Shown here: piece by piece, positions 55,623-63,231 of the stretch | Layout: each line of letters starts with the position of its first letter | Numbering within the stretch: position 1 is the first letter of the stretch | Origin: Saprospiraceae bacterium | Lineage (GTDB): Bacteria > Bacteroidota > Bacteroidia > Chitinophagales > Saprospiraceae | Assembly (NCBI GenBank): GCA_019638385.1 | Contig: JAHBTW010000001.1 | Span: forward strand, 62,001-126,000 | DNA length: 64,000 bases | Reading direction: 5' to 3' | Made by a program: the position numbers and the translations under genes | The notes under the pieces: model-generated | What the model saw: only the letters and a program-made list of their open reading frames with translations | The model's database searches: none | Told to the model about the DNA's origin: nothing

Positions 55623-56099
55623 ATGAAAGGAATTTATCTCTTTTTCGCTTTTGCGACCTGCTTTGCCCCATTTTCCATGCTTTCCGCTCAGGAAAGTGCA
55701 TTACCCAAGGTTTTCATCCTGGGCGAAGAGGAGCAAGTATATGAAAAGCTGACCCGGGATTACGAAGAGACGCTGCTCGGCGCCTGCGACGGCAACATGG
55801 AACTCGCTGTGGAAAAATGGTTGGGTATGATGCAGGAAATGGAGAGCTACGCCAAAAAAATCCGCTTCGAACTCAAAGGCGTCAAGCTGTGGGTACATGT
55901 GTTCTGGAATACCGACGGTACGCTTGAGCACATCGGCTTCCGGTTGCGCCCCGATTCCCGCAATATACGCCCCGAAGAATTGGGCGCTTTCCTGTCGAGC
56001 TTTATGAACCGGTACAAGTTTCCGGTTGCGCACGAAAAGAAATACTCGCACTACGTCGGTGTCACTTTTCCTACTTTCTTAGAAAGGGTTGAAAAGTAG
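55623..56099 (+). CDS. Small secreted protein of unknown function
   Basis: 158 residues from ATG 55623, which opens a clear signal peptide (GIYLFFAFATCFAPFSMLSAQ). The frame upstream to 55542 has no coding character. The mature protein has an alpha-helical first half (LTRDYEETLL, MQEMESYAKKI) and a beta second half (LWVHVFWNTDGTLEHIGFRL, FPVAHEKKYSHYVGVTFPTF). The second half resembles a TonB-C-like or energy-transducer fold in outline only. It is monocistronic with its own 5' region. Confidence 0.7.
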   Translation: MKGIYLFFAFATCFAPFSMLSAQESALPKVFILGEEEQVYEKLTRDYEETLLGACDGNMELAVEKWLGMMQEMESYAKKIRFELKGVKLWVHVFWNTDGTLEHIGFRLRPDSRNIRPEELGAFLSSFMNRYKFPVAHEKKYSHYVGVTFPTFLERVEK

Positions 56100-56222
56100 G
56101 TGTATTGCTGTATCCGGCTGCTGAAAATTCACTTTCTTTGCACTGCAATTTGCGGGACTGCCCTTCAGAGCAGGTCTTTATACTTTCTATTCCTTTGATT
56201 TCAAATTTTTTACAAAAAAATC

Positions 56223-57188
56223 ATGATTAAGATACTTGCCAACGACGGCATCCATCCCGACGGCCAAACCTTACTCGAAGAAGCCGGTTATCAGCTCGAT
56301 ACGGATCGCGTTCCGCAGGAAGACCTGCCCAAGGTGCTGCCCAACTACGATGTGATTTTGGTGCGCAGCGCTACTAAAGTGCGCAAAGACCTCATTGACT
56401 TGTGTCCCAATCTCAAAATCATCGGGCGCGGCGGCGTCGGGATTGACAATATAGATGCCGACTATGCCCGCAGCAAAGGCATAGAGGTCATCACTACTCC
56501 GGCCGCTTCTTCGCAGTCGGTGGCAGAACTCGCTTTTGCGCACTTGTTCTCGTTGGCGCGTTCGTTGCAATTGGCCAACCGGTTTATGCCCACTAAAGGC
56601 GATACGGAGTTTAAACAAATGAAAGAAGCCTACTCCGACGGATTTCAACTGCGCGGCAAAACCCTGGGTATCATTGGGTTTGGCCGCATCGGGCAGGAAG
56701 CGGCCCGCATCGGCATTGCGCTCGGCATGAAAGTGATGCCGGTGGATGTGATGATTGACGAAGCAGAAATTGACATTTCTATACCTGATTCCGACAATGT
56801 GAGCCTCTCCGTGCGCATGCGCACTTTCGAGATGGAAGATGTGTTGCGCCAAGCTGATTTTATTACCTTGCATGTGCCTTTCGGCGGTGGAACGCCCATC
56901 ATCGGCGCGCCTGAACTGGCCAAAATGAAAACCGGCGCCTGTCTCATCAACACCTCCCGCGGCGGTGTAGTGGACGAACAAGCCATGCTCGACGCCCTCG
57001 AATCGGGCAAACTCGCCGGCGCAGGGCTGGACGTATTCGACTTTGAACCCAAGCCTCGTCGCGAAATACTCGAACATCCGAAAATTTCCATGACGCCGCA
57101 CATCGGCGCGTCCACGCAGGAAGCACAGTCGCTCATCGGCCTGGAACTCGCAGATAAAATACTGGCCTTCTTCGGCGACGATAAGTAA
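56223..57188 (+). CDS. serA: D-3-phosphoglycerate dehydrogenase-type 2-hydroxyacid dehydrogenase
   Basis: 321 residues, the short (type III, no ACT domain) form. It would oxidise 3-phosphoglycerate with NAD+ in the first step of serine synthesis, in the cytoplasm. The NAD-binding motif is G152-F-G154-R-I-G157. Catalytic residues are Arg246 (INTSRGG), Glu275 (DVFDFEP) and His293 (TPHIGAST). The N-terminal substrate domain has NYDVILVRSATKV and GRGGVGIDNID. A related 2-hydroxyacid substrate cannot be ruled out from sequence alone. The OmpH gene follows 22 bp later. Confidence 0.88.
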   Translation: MIKILANDGIHPDGQTLLEEAGYQLDTDRVPQEDLPKVLPNYDVILVRSATKVRKDLIDLCPNLKIIGRGGVGIDNIDADYARSKGIEVITTPAASSQSVAELAFAHLFSLARSLQLANRFMPTKGDTEFKQMKEAYSDGFQLRGKTLGIIGFGRIGQEAARIGIALGMKVMPVDVMIDEAEIDISIPDSDNVSLSVRMRTFEMEDVLRQADFITLHVPFGGGTPIIGAPELAKMKTGACLINTSRGGVVDEQAMLDALESGKLAGAGLDVFDFEPKPRREILEHPKISMTPHIGASTQEAQSLIGLELADKILAFFGDDK

Positions 57189-57210
57189 TTCAACCTTTTA
57201 TTTCCAACTT

Positions 57211-57813
57211 ATGAAGAATCTTTCCCTCCTCCTCAATGCCGTGCTACTCATCGCTGTGGGGTTCCTGATGGTACAGCATTTCAGCGGCCGTAAAGCAGCC
57301 GGACCTGCCGACGAACAGAGCGCCCCGAAAGAGGCTCCGCTGAATGTTGTATATGTCAATGCCGACACCCTGCTCACCAAATACGAGTACATGAACCAAA
57401 AGCAGGAAGAACTATCCAAACGCGAACAGGCCGCCGACACCCAGTTGAAAACCCGCGGCCGCGCTTTGGAAAAGGAATTCCTCGCCGCTCAGGATAAAAT
57501 CCAAAAAGGACTGCTGGCGCCCAACCAAATTGCTGCCGAAGAACAACGCCTGGCCCAAAAGCAACAGGCGCTCATGGCAGAACAGGAACGCATTACGCGG
57601 GAGTTGATGGCCGAAGGCCAGAAAATACAGGAGGAACTCAACAAGGCCATCAAAGATCTGCTGGCAGACATCCAAAAGGAAAAGGGCTACGACTTTATCC
57701 TCAGCTATGGGCCGGGCACCGGCGTGTTGATGGTGGATGAAAAACGGGATATCACGCCCATGGTGCTTGAACGCCTCAATCAAAAAGAGACTCAGGAAAA
57801 TAAAGCTCAATAA
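57211..57813 (+). CDS. OmpH/Skp-family periplasmic chaperone
   Basis: 200 residues. An N-terminal signal or anchor helix (LLLNAVLLIAVGFLMVQHF) precedes VVYVNADTLLTKYEYM, the typical Skp entry strand. A long charged coiled coil follows (about 70-150: QEELSKREQAADTQLKTRGR, RLAQKQQALMAEQERITREL). The end has YDFILSYGPGTGVLMVDE. Skp-type proteins hold unfolded outer-membrane proteins in the periplasm. The cytochrome c gene starts 3 bp after the stop, so they are co-transcribed. Confidence 0.88.
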   Translation: MKNLSLLLNAVLLIAVGFLMVQHFSGRKAAGPADEQSAPKEAPLNVVYVNADTLLTKYEYMNQKQEELSKREQAADTQLKTRGRALEKEFLAAQDKIQKGLLAPNQIAAEEQRLAQKQQALMAEQERITRELMAEGQKIQEELNKAIKDLLADIQKEKGYDFILSYGPGTGVLMVDEKRDITPMVLERLNQKETQENKAQ

Positions 57814-57816
57814 GAA

Positions 57817-58164
57817 ATGAAGCAACTCTTACTCATTGCCGTTATTGCCTCTCTGATCATTGCCTGCGGCAATGCGGGCGCCGACCAAAATTCCGGCGCC
57901 GGCGCTTCGGCTACCGCAGCTGCCGGGGTCACCGATGAAGGCAAAAAGATTTATAAACAATACTGCGTCACCTGTCACGGCCTCTATGGCGACATGGGCG
58001 CTACCGGTGCGTTCAACCTGCAGGAAACGGAGCTTACCTTAGAAGAACGCATCACCGTCATCACTCACGGCCGCAACACCATGACTGGCTTTAGCACCTT
58101 GCTCACAGAAGACAAGATAAAGGCGGTGGCCCAATATACTTTTGAGTTGAAGAACGCGAAGTAA
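57817..58164 (+). CDS. Lipoprotein cytochrome c, class I
   Basis: 115 residues. A lipoprotein signal (LLLIAVIASLIIAC, lipid-anchored Cys17) and a G/A-rich linker precede a small c-type cytochrome domain. The haem motif is Cys50-V-T-Cys53-His54 (YCVTCHGLYGD); Met89 (RNTMTGF) is the likely second axial ligand. It is an electron carrier on the periplasmic face; its partner is not shown. It is translationally close to the OmpH gene (3-bp gap) and ends 2 bp before the sugar-dehydrogenase fragment on the other strand. Confidence 0.88.
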   Translation: MKQLLLIAVIASLIIACGNAGADQNSGAGASATAAAGVTDEGKKIYKQYCVTCHGLYGDMGATGAFNLQETELTLEERITVITHGRNTMTGFSTLLTEDKIKAVAQYTFELKNAK

Positions 58165-58166
58165 GG

Positions 58167-58265
58167 CTATTTCCCCGTGTACACAATCCGATAAATGGCA
58201 TCCGCGTAATCATCCGACACGAGCATGGAGCCGTCGGGCAGTAGCTTGATGTCAACGGGGCGGCC
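58167..58265 (-). pseudogene. 3'-end fragment of a PQQ-type sugar dehydrogenase gene
   Basis: These 99 bases match the last 99 bases of the gene at 59296-60447 with 8 mismatches, including a 47-bp exact stretch. On the minus strand they read GRPVDIKLLPDGSMLVSDDY, then ADAIYRIVYTGK and a stop. No start or upstream part of the gene is present. It is a remnant of a duplication, or of a target duplicated during insertion of the AbiEii module. Confidence 0.85.
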
Positions 58266-58300
58266 GTTGTGCTGCCGGAGGTACTCAAGGTGGGATTTCC

Positions 58301-58927
58301 TCAGATATGTTTTTTAAGGTACAATTCAACCGCATCCTGAACGACGATTTTAACCTGCTGCCAGGTTGTTTTTTTCAGTGGATCAGGATCTTTTTGCGTT
58401 TCCGCATCATTGAAATAAACCAAAGATCGAAGCAGATGGAAAATATCTCTGGAGGCATATTTTAATTTATAGAATTCAATCATTTCATCCAAAGTAAATA
58501 CTTCCAATAATTCAGCAATATCCCAAAAATCCTTTTTTACGCCGCGTCGGGCAATGGCACTCAATTTCATTGCCGCAACATCCTCTAATGATACAAGACG
58601 TATTCCCTCCAACTCTTCAATAGGTTTCAAATAGGGGTAAGGCAAAAGCACCAAGTCTATTTTAACCTCATTGATATATATGAATAGCATGGTATCGCTT
58701 TGCGCCCCCTGAAGGATATTGGCAAATTTAGCCTCCAACAAATTGTAAGTGAATTCCGTGTCGAACGGCTCGTTAGTGAACAGGTCTAAATCAATGCTCA
58801 GCCTGTGCCCAAAACGCAGGGAAAGATTCGTGCCGCCTACCAACGCAAACTGTCTCAGCGCCGGAAGAGACATCAATTCAGTCAATAATTCCAATGCGGT
58901 TCCTGTAATTGTCTTCGTGTATAACAT
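58301..58927 (-). CDS. AbiEii-type nucleotidyltransferase (toxin-like)
   Basis: 208 residues, AbiEii/AbiGii family. The nucleotidyltransferase signature is GGTNLSLRFGHRLSIDLDLF, with the DxD-type acidic pair in SIDLDLF and a third acidic site in INEVKIDLVLLPY. The second conserved block reads DVAAMKLSAIARRGVKKDFWDI. Such proteins are toxins of type IV toxin-antitoxin and abortive-infection systems and transfer nucleotides to RNA. The start overlaps the upstream partner gene, a translationally coupled TA arrangement. The module is more AT-rich than its surroundings and is bounded by copies of the sugar-dehydrogenase 3' end, suggesting transfer. Confidence 0.85.
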   Translation of the reverse strand: MLYTKTITGTALELLTELMSLPALRQFALVGGTNLSLRFGHRLSIDLDLFTNEPFDTEFTYNLLEAKFANILQGAQSDTMLFIYINEVKIDLVLLPYPYLKPIEELEGIRLVSLEDVAAMKLSAIARRGVKKDFWDIAELLEVFTLDEMIEFYKLKYASRDIFHLLRSLVYFNDAETQKDPDPLKKTTWQQVKIVVQDAVELYLKKHI

Positions 58928-59184
58928 TCAAAATCTTCGGATTTTAGATCTAAGTAAAAACACAAGAAGTTAAGTACGTCCTTTTTGATATATGGAGATT
59001 TTACAATTTCTTCTTTGACCACACCTTTTCCATAATATCTCATAACTGCGAGAAAATCTTCCCACATTCCATAATTCATCACTTTATCAATGATGAAAAG
59101 GCGATCTTTTTGATAATCCAGAGAGTCGAAATCTACATCCCAAAAGACGCGTTTTGAAATGACAGGCTTGGCAATACTTTCCAT
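58882..59184 (-). CDS. Partner of the AbiEii-type gene, putative antitoxin
   Basis: 100 residues from ATG 59184 (MESIAKPVISKRVFWDVDFDS); a TTG at 59208 would add eight residues. It overlaps the nucleotidyltransferase gene by 46 bp. It has the pattern FWDVDFDSLDYQKDRLFIID, then VMRYYGK and KKDVLNFLCFYL, seen in small proteins found next to AbiEii genes in Bacteroidota (from memory). The antitoxin role is inferred from overlap and order; no helix-turn-helix is certain. Confidence 0.7.
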   Translation of the reverse strand: MESIAKPVISKRVFWDVDFDSLDYQKDRLFIIDKVMNYGMWEDFLAVMRYYGKGVVKEEIVKSPYIKKDVLNFLCFYLDLKSEDFECYTRRQLQEPHWNY

Positions 59185-59295
59185 TTGCAGTGTATGTTGG
59201 ACATCCAAAGATACGGCTTTTTATTTGTCTATGCCTATTGAAAATGGCTCGTTTACAGCACCTTTACAAATTATAGGAGCCTTCTTTCGCTATCC

Positions 59296-60447
59296 CTATT
59301 TTCCCGTATATACAATCCGGTAGATCGCATCCGCGTAATCATCCGACACGAGCATGGAGCCGTCGGGCAGTAGTTCGATGTCAACGGGGCGGCCCCATAC
59401 GTCGTCTTTGCCCTCATCGAGCCAGCCGTCAGCGAAAGGTTCGTAGCTCAACACTTTGTTCCCTTCCAGCGTGAGCATCATCACGCGATAGCCGATTTTT
59501 TTGCTGCGGTTCCAGGAGCCGTGTTCGGCTACAAAAATCTGATTGCGGTATGCTTTGGGGAATTGTTTCGCGGTATAGAATTCGATGCCGAGCGGAGCGG
59601 TATGCGCGCCGAGCTTTTGGGCGGGCGGCGTGAAGTCGGAGCAGGGGCGCTTGGCGCCGAATTCCGGATCGGGCATGTCGCCTTGATGGCAATACGGAAA
59701 GCCGAAGTGCATAGAGTCGCGGGGCGCGTGGTTCACTTCGCAGGCGGGCTTGTCGTCGCCCATCCAGTCGCGGTTGTTGTCGGTAAACCACATTTCCTTT
59801 GTTTCCGGGTGCCAAGTGAAACCCACGGTATTGCGAACGCCGCGCTGCACGATTTCCAGCCCGGTACCGTCGGGATTCATGCGGGTGATGGAGGCGTATA
59901 TTTCTTCTTCCCGCTCGCAAATGTTGCAAGGTGCGCCGACCGGCACATACAGCTTGCCGTCGGGGCCGAAAGCGATGTACTTCCAACCGTGATGGGTGTC
60001 GGTGGGAAATTTATCATACACCACTACCGGTGCGGGCGGATTGGTCAGATTGGCCTCAATGTTGTCGTAGCGCAGGATGCGGCTCACTTCCGCTACATAC
60101 AGGCTGCCGTTTCGGAAAGCCACGCCGTTGGGCATCTTCAGCCCCTTGGCGATGGTATGGACCACGTCGGCATGGTAGTCGTTGTTGGTGTCGCGCAGGG
60201 CATATACGACGCCTTTGTCACGAGTGCTTACGAAGAGCGTGCCATCGGGCGACAGGCTCATAGAGCGCGCGTTGGTTATGTTTTCGGCATAAACGTCAAT
60301 GCTGAACCCCTCCGGCAGGCGGATGCGCTCCAGCGGCAGTTCCGTCACTGCCTTGCGGAATATCTGCGGTTTGGGCGGGTTCACATTTTTGCAGGAGAAG
60401 GAGAGGCTGATAAAGAAAGCAAGGAAGAGGAAGGAAAAAATTTTCAT
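59296..60447 (-). CDS. PQQ-type sugar (sorbosone/glucose) dehydrogenase-like lipoprotein
   Basis: 383 residues from ATG 60447, which opens a lipoprotein signal (IFSFLFLAFFISLSFSCK); the longer frame to 60474 was rejected. Six-bladed propeller motifs of the soluble glucose/L-sorbosone dehydrogenase family are present: LPEGFSIDVYAENI, SPDGTLFVSTRDKG, MPNGVAFRNGSLYVAEVSRI, HHGWKYIAFGPDGKLYVPVG, NTVGFTWHPETKEMWFTDN, FVAEHGSWNRSKKIGYRVM and LLPDGSMLVSDDYADAIYRI. It probably oxidises a sugar or polyol in the periplasm with PQQ (known of the family). No PQQ synthesis genes are in view. A duplicate of its 3' end lies at 58167. Confidence 0.87.
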   Translation of the reverse strand: MKIFSFLFLAFFISLSFSCKNVNPPKPQIFRKAVTELPLERIRLPEGFSIDVYAENITNARSMSLSPDGTLFVSTRDKGVVYALRDTNNDYHADVVHTIAKGLKMPNGVAFRNGSLYVAEVSRILRYDNIEANLTNPPAPVVVYDKFPTDTHHGWKYIAFGPDGKLYVPVGAPCNICEREEEIYASITRMNPDGTGLEIVQRGVRNTVGFTWHPETKEMWFTDNNRDWMGDDKPACEVNHAPRDSMHFGFPYCHQGDMPDPEFGAKRPCSDFTPPAQKLGAHTAPLGIEFYTAKQFPKAYRNQIFVAEHGSWNRSKKIGYRVMMLTLEGNKVLSYEPFADGWLDEGKDDVWGRPVDIELLPDGSMLVSDDYADAIYRIVYTGK

Positions 60448-60506
60448 AATCTTATCGGGTTGATTTACACCCAATAACGGAGTAAGGGTGGAATTGTTCT
60501 ATTGCC

Positions 60507-60848
60507 TCAACTCAGCTCCAGCGACTTCACCCGCAACTCCTTTCCCTGCACCACCTCATTGAGAAACAGCCCGCAGGCAGGGCAAGGCTCAAACAGTTGT
60601 TGGATGTCAAATACATGATTGCAATCCATGCAGCGGGCGCGGGCGGGTATTTTGTGTATAAACCGTTCTGCGTTGTGCAGCACGGTATGTTGAACGCCCA
60701 CATCCCACGCAAAGTCCAGCGCGGTGAATTCCACACCGGACAGGGTTCCGATTTCCAGATCAATGCGGTCCACCTGCCGGGCGGAGGCTTTTCGCACTTG
60801 CCCTTCGGCAATTTCGACGATGCTCAGCACAATGGATAACTCGTGCAT
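60507..60848 (-). CDS. hypA: Hydrogenase nickel-insertion protein HypA
   Basis: 113 residues. It starts MHELSIV, whose His2 and Glu3 are part of the nickel site. The zinc site is Cys73-x-x-Cys76 (CMDC) and Cys89-x-x-Cys92 (CPAC). HypA delivers Ni to the NiFe-hydrogenase large subunit with HypB, in the cytoplasm. The small membrane protein gene lies 9 bp upstream in the same direction. Other hyp genes are not in the window. Confidence 0.93.
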   Translation of the reverse strand: MHELSIVLSIVEIAEGQVRKASARQVDRIDLEIGTLSGVEFTALDFAWDVGVQHTVLHNAERFIHKIPARARCMDCNHVFDIQQLFEPCPACGLFLNEVVQGKELRVKSLELS

Positions 60849-60857
60849 GTGCAGCGC

Positions 60858-61079
60858 TTAGTCTTTCCGGTTCCGAATGGCTTTGATGGCCAGTTCCTTC
60901 CGAACAATAACTGCGGCTACAATTCCCAACACAACCGCCATCGCAATGGGCATGGCATGAACCGGCGTAGCTAAGTAATGCAGGATATGATCGGCGGAAA
61001 ATTCGCTGTGGCCGGCGTGGGCCGAGGCGAGGGCAGGAACGGCCGGAAGCAGAGCGGTCAGCATGATTTTGCGAAGCAT
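60858..61079 (-). CDS. Small histidine-rich membrane protein next to hypA
   Basis: 73 residues from ATG 61079; the frame extends to 61115 but lacks signal character there. A signal or first helix (IMLTALLPAVPALASAHAG) precedes a His-containing external stretch (HAGHSEFSADHILHYLATPVHA) and a second helix (MAVVLGIVAAVIV), with a basic tail. The histidines and position suggest a metal-related role in hydrogenase maturation, for example nickel uptake as for HupE; it is far shorter than HupE, so this is only a guess. Confidence 0.6.
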   Translation of the reverse strand: MLRKIMLTALLPAVPALASAHAGHSEFSADHILHYLATPVHAMPIAMAVVLGIVAAVIVRKELAIKAIRNRKD

Positions 61080-61200
61080 GTGGCGTGAATTTTGAGATGA
61101 AACATTATAGTGCAAATATAACCCCGCGATGGATTATTCCTGAATTGATGAAAATCACCATCGGGAATGACTATTGTCAATCGGATTTGCTTGCGCATGA

Positions 61201-61329
61201 TTTTGCTTTGCTGCATTGTTGCGAACTGTGGCCGGCGTAGCCGCTCATGCCATCGTCACCAACATTCAGAAAAAGAAGCTCATTGCAGACATTATTCACG
61301 AAGGCAAGGAGTCGGAGAAGGAACTATGA
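61201..61329 (+). pseudogene. Orphan C-terminal coding fragment, possibly NiFe-hydrogenase small subunit
   Basis: The frame from 61201 to the TGA at 61327 reads ALLRTVAGVAAHAIVTNIQK and ends DIIHEGKESEKEL. Codon use looks coding, but there is a stop at 61198 and no start. A hydrophobic GVAAHA segment followed by lysines is how membrane-bound hydrogenase small subunits tend to end. If so, the rest of the small subunit and the large subunit are missing before the cytochrome b gene. The rest of 61080-61399 holds only the divergent promoter zone and a dispersed repeat. Confidence 0.45.
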
Positions 61330-61335
61330 TTCTTT

Positions 61336-61385
61336 GAGCTTCGAGTTGCGAGCCGCGAGCTTCGAGTTTGCTCAGCTCGCAGCTT
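61336..61385. repeat. GAGCTTCGAGCCGCGAGC-family dispersed repeat, copy 2
   Basis: GAGCTTCGAGTTGCGAGCCG begins at 61336, and a shorter complementary arm CTCAGCTCGCAGCTT lies at 61371-61385. It shares words and layout with 51312-51404. It sits 7 bp after the orphan coding fragment and 14 bp before the cytochrome b gene. Confidence 0.6.
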
Positions 61386-61399
61386 AAAAAAACACCATC

Positions 61400-62128
61400 A
61401 TGGCAACAACAATATCGGTTCCTCACAGACTGCGTCGGGTGTTCGTATGGGAGCTTCCTGTGCGCGTATATCACTGGCTCAATGCGCTGGTCATCGTTGT
61501 GCTGTGCGCAACGGGCTATCTCATCGGCAATCCGCCGGCGCTGATGTCGCAATCGGAAGCATCGTTTCGATATGTATTCGGAACCATTCGCTTTCTGCAT
61601 TTTGCGGCAGCTTACCTTTTCTTTTTCAATTTCGTTTTCCGCATTTATTGGGGTTTTGTGGGCAATAAATACGCGAACTGGAAGAACTTCATCCCCACCG
61701 GGAAAAAGTTTTTCCGGGAAATGTGGCAGGTCTTGAAAATTGACATCCTGCTCAAAAAGGAGAAAGAGCACATGGTGGTTGGGCACAATACGCTGGCCGG
61801 GTTCATCTATTTTCTCACTTTTCTCGCTTTTTTGGTGCAATGCATCACCGGCTTCGGGTTGTATGCTGCCATGAGTACCTGGTGGTTTGCCGATCTGTTT
61901 GTATGGGTATCCACGTTGGTGGGCGGTGATTTTGCGTTGCGCAACCTGCACCATGCGGCCATGTGGTTTTTTATTCTTTTCACCATCGTGCATGTATATC
62001 TAGTCTTTTACCACGATTATGTGGAAGGGCGCGGCGAAATCTCCTCCATGGGCGGCGGCTGGAAATTTATTGAGGAGGAAGCGTTTCAAAAGGATGCAGA
62101 AGAGAAGCAAGAATTAACCGCAAAATAA
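61400..62128 (+). CDS. hyaC: NiFe-hydrogenase b-type cytochrome subunit
   Basis: 242 residues. Recognised by VYVWELPVRVYHWLNAL-like entry (here VFVWELPVRVYHWLNALVIV), GTIRFLHFAAAYLF, VGHNTLAGFIYF and NLHHAAMWFFILFTIVHVYL. Paired histidines on the helices bind two b haems. Four membrane helices. The protein anchors a periplasm-facing uptake hydrogenase and passes electrons from H2 to quinone. It overlaps the protease gene by one base (TAATG). The hydrogenase large and small subunit genes expected just upstream are absent. Confidence 0.93.
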   Translation: MATTISVPHRLRRVFVWELPVRVYHWLNALVIVVLCATGYLIGNPPALMSQSEASFRYVFGTIRFLHFAAAYLFFFNFVFRIYWGFVGNKYANWKNFIPTGKKFFREMWQVLKIDILLKKEKEHMVVGHNTLAGFIYFLTFLAFLVQCITGFGLYAAMSTWWFADLFVWVSTLVGGDFALRNLHHAAMWFFILFTIVHVYLVFYHDYVEGRGEISSMGGGWKFIEEEAFQKDAEEKQELTAK

Positions 62129-62616
62129 TGCAAACAGAACAACGCGGCGCCCTCCTTCTGCTCGGCCTGGGCAACCTGCTCATGGGCGACGAAGGCTTGG
62201 GTGTTCACCTGGCCCGTCGTCTGGAGGAGCGCAGCGATCTGCCGCCCGGCGTACAGGTGCAGGAAGGCGGTACGGCAGGATTTCAACTGACAGAATATTT
62301 TACAGGGTATCCGGTGGTTATTTTGATAGATGCCACATTAGATGCCAATCCGCCGGGAACCATTCGGCTGCTCAAGCCCCGGTTTTCTTCCGAATTTCCC
62401 AACGCACTCAGCACCCATGATATAGGCTTGAAAGACCTTTTAGACGGACTTACCCTATTGGGCTGTATGCCCGAAATTCATCTTTTTGCCATGTCTGTAA
62501 ATACGCTTCAGCCCATGCACATAGGGCTGTCGCCGGAAGTAGAGGCCGCGCTGCCCGAATTGGAGCGGCGTGTTATCGAATTAGCAAACGAATTGACAAC
62601 CGTAAATAGACTATAA
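62128..62616 (+). CDS. hyaD: Hydrogenase maturation endopeptidase
   Basis: 162 residues, HyaD/HupD/HoxM family, aspartic-type. It removes the C-terminal peptide of the NiFe-hydrogenase large subunit after nickel insertion. The GLGNLLMGDEGLG motif is at 13-25. Expected nickel-sensing ligands are Glu22, Asp68 (VVILIDAT) and His97 (LSTHDIG), matching Glu16/Asp62/His93 of E. coli HybD. Its substrate gene is not in the window. The YeeE-like gene starts 1 bp after the stop. Confidence 0.93.
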   Translation: MQTEQRGALLLLGLGNLLMGDEGLGVHLARRLEERSDLPPGVQVQEGGTAGFQLTEYFTGYPVVILIDATLDANPPGTIRLLKPRFSSEFPNALSTHDIGLKDLLDGLTLLGCMPEIHLFAMSVNTLQPMHIGLSPEVEAALPELERRVIELANELTTVNRL

Positions 62617-62617
62617 A

Positions 62618-63217
62618 ATGGTACCTCAATTTTTATTAGACCTCAAAGACTTCATCAGTCAGCCCTGGCCCTGGTATGTGGCCGGTTTGATGATCTCATT
62701 GATCATGTTCCTGTTGCTGTGGTTCGGCAAGGATTTCGGTATTTCTGCCAACCTGCGCATCATGTGCGCCGCCGACGGAGCCGACAAGTTTTCCGATTTT
62801 TTCAAATTTGATTGGGCCTCGCAGGGTTGGAATCTCATGGTGGCCCTGGGCGCGTTATTCGGCGGCTACATCGCGGCACACTATTTCTCCACACCCGGAG
62901 AGCAAGTAGCGCATGTATCGGCCGCTACGCTGGAATCGTTGCGGCAGCTAAGTCCGCAATTTGCGTATGAAACGGGCGCCGTTCCTTTGGTGCCGGAGTT
63001 TTATTCCTGGACCTCGCTCTTCAGTTGGCGGGGCTTGCTCATCATCGTGGGCGGCGGTTTCCTCGTCGGATTCGGAGCGCGTTATGCCGGAGGCTGCACT
63101 TCCGGCCACGCCATCAGCGGGTTGTCGGCATTGCAACTGCCGTCTTTGGTGGCTGTAATCGGCTTTTTCCTCGGCGGCCTGGCGATGACCCATCTGCTTT
63201 TTCCTTTAATTTTCTAA
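62618..63217 (+). CDS. YeeE/YedE-family sulfur transporter, first half
   Basis: 199 residues with about five membrane helices. The family signature is at the end: RYAGGCTSGHAISGLSALQL, where the GGCTSGH cysteine is the sulfur-handling residue in TsuA/YeeE proteins that import thiosulfate or related sulfur compounds. Together with the next gene it forms the usual split pair in Bacteroidota. The genes sit immediately behind the hydrogenase protease gene, so are likely co-transcribed with it. Confidence 0.88.
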   Translation: MVPQFLLDLKDFISQPWPWYVAGLMISLIMFLLLWFGKDFGISANLRIMCAADGADKFSDFFKFDWASQGWNLMVALGALFGGYIAAHYFSTPGEQVAHVSAATLESLRQLSPQFAYETGAVPLVPEFYSWTSLFSWRGLLIIVGGGFLVGFGARYAGGCTSGHAISGLSALQLPSLVAVIGFFLGGLAMTHLLFPLIF

Positions 63218-63231
63218 AAACACACCCAATC

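Noticed and set aside
59521..60477. 318-residue plus-strand frame opposite the sugar dehydrogenase
   Set aside because: The minus strand encodes a complete propeller-type dehydrogenase with a lipoprotein signal.
63025..63231. Upstream extension of the second YeeE/YedE gene
   Set aside because: It overlaps the first YeeE/YedE gene in another frame and reads as Arg-rich noise; ATG 63232 begins a membrane helix.
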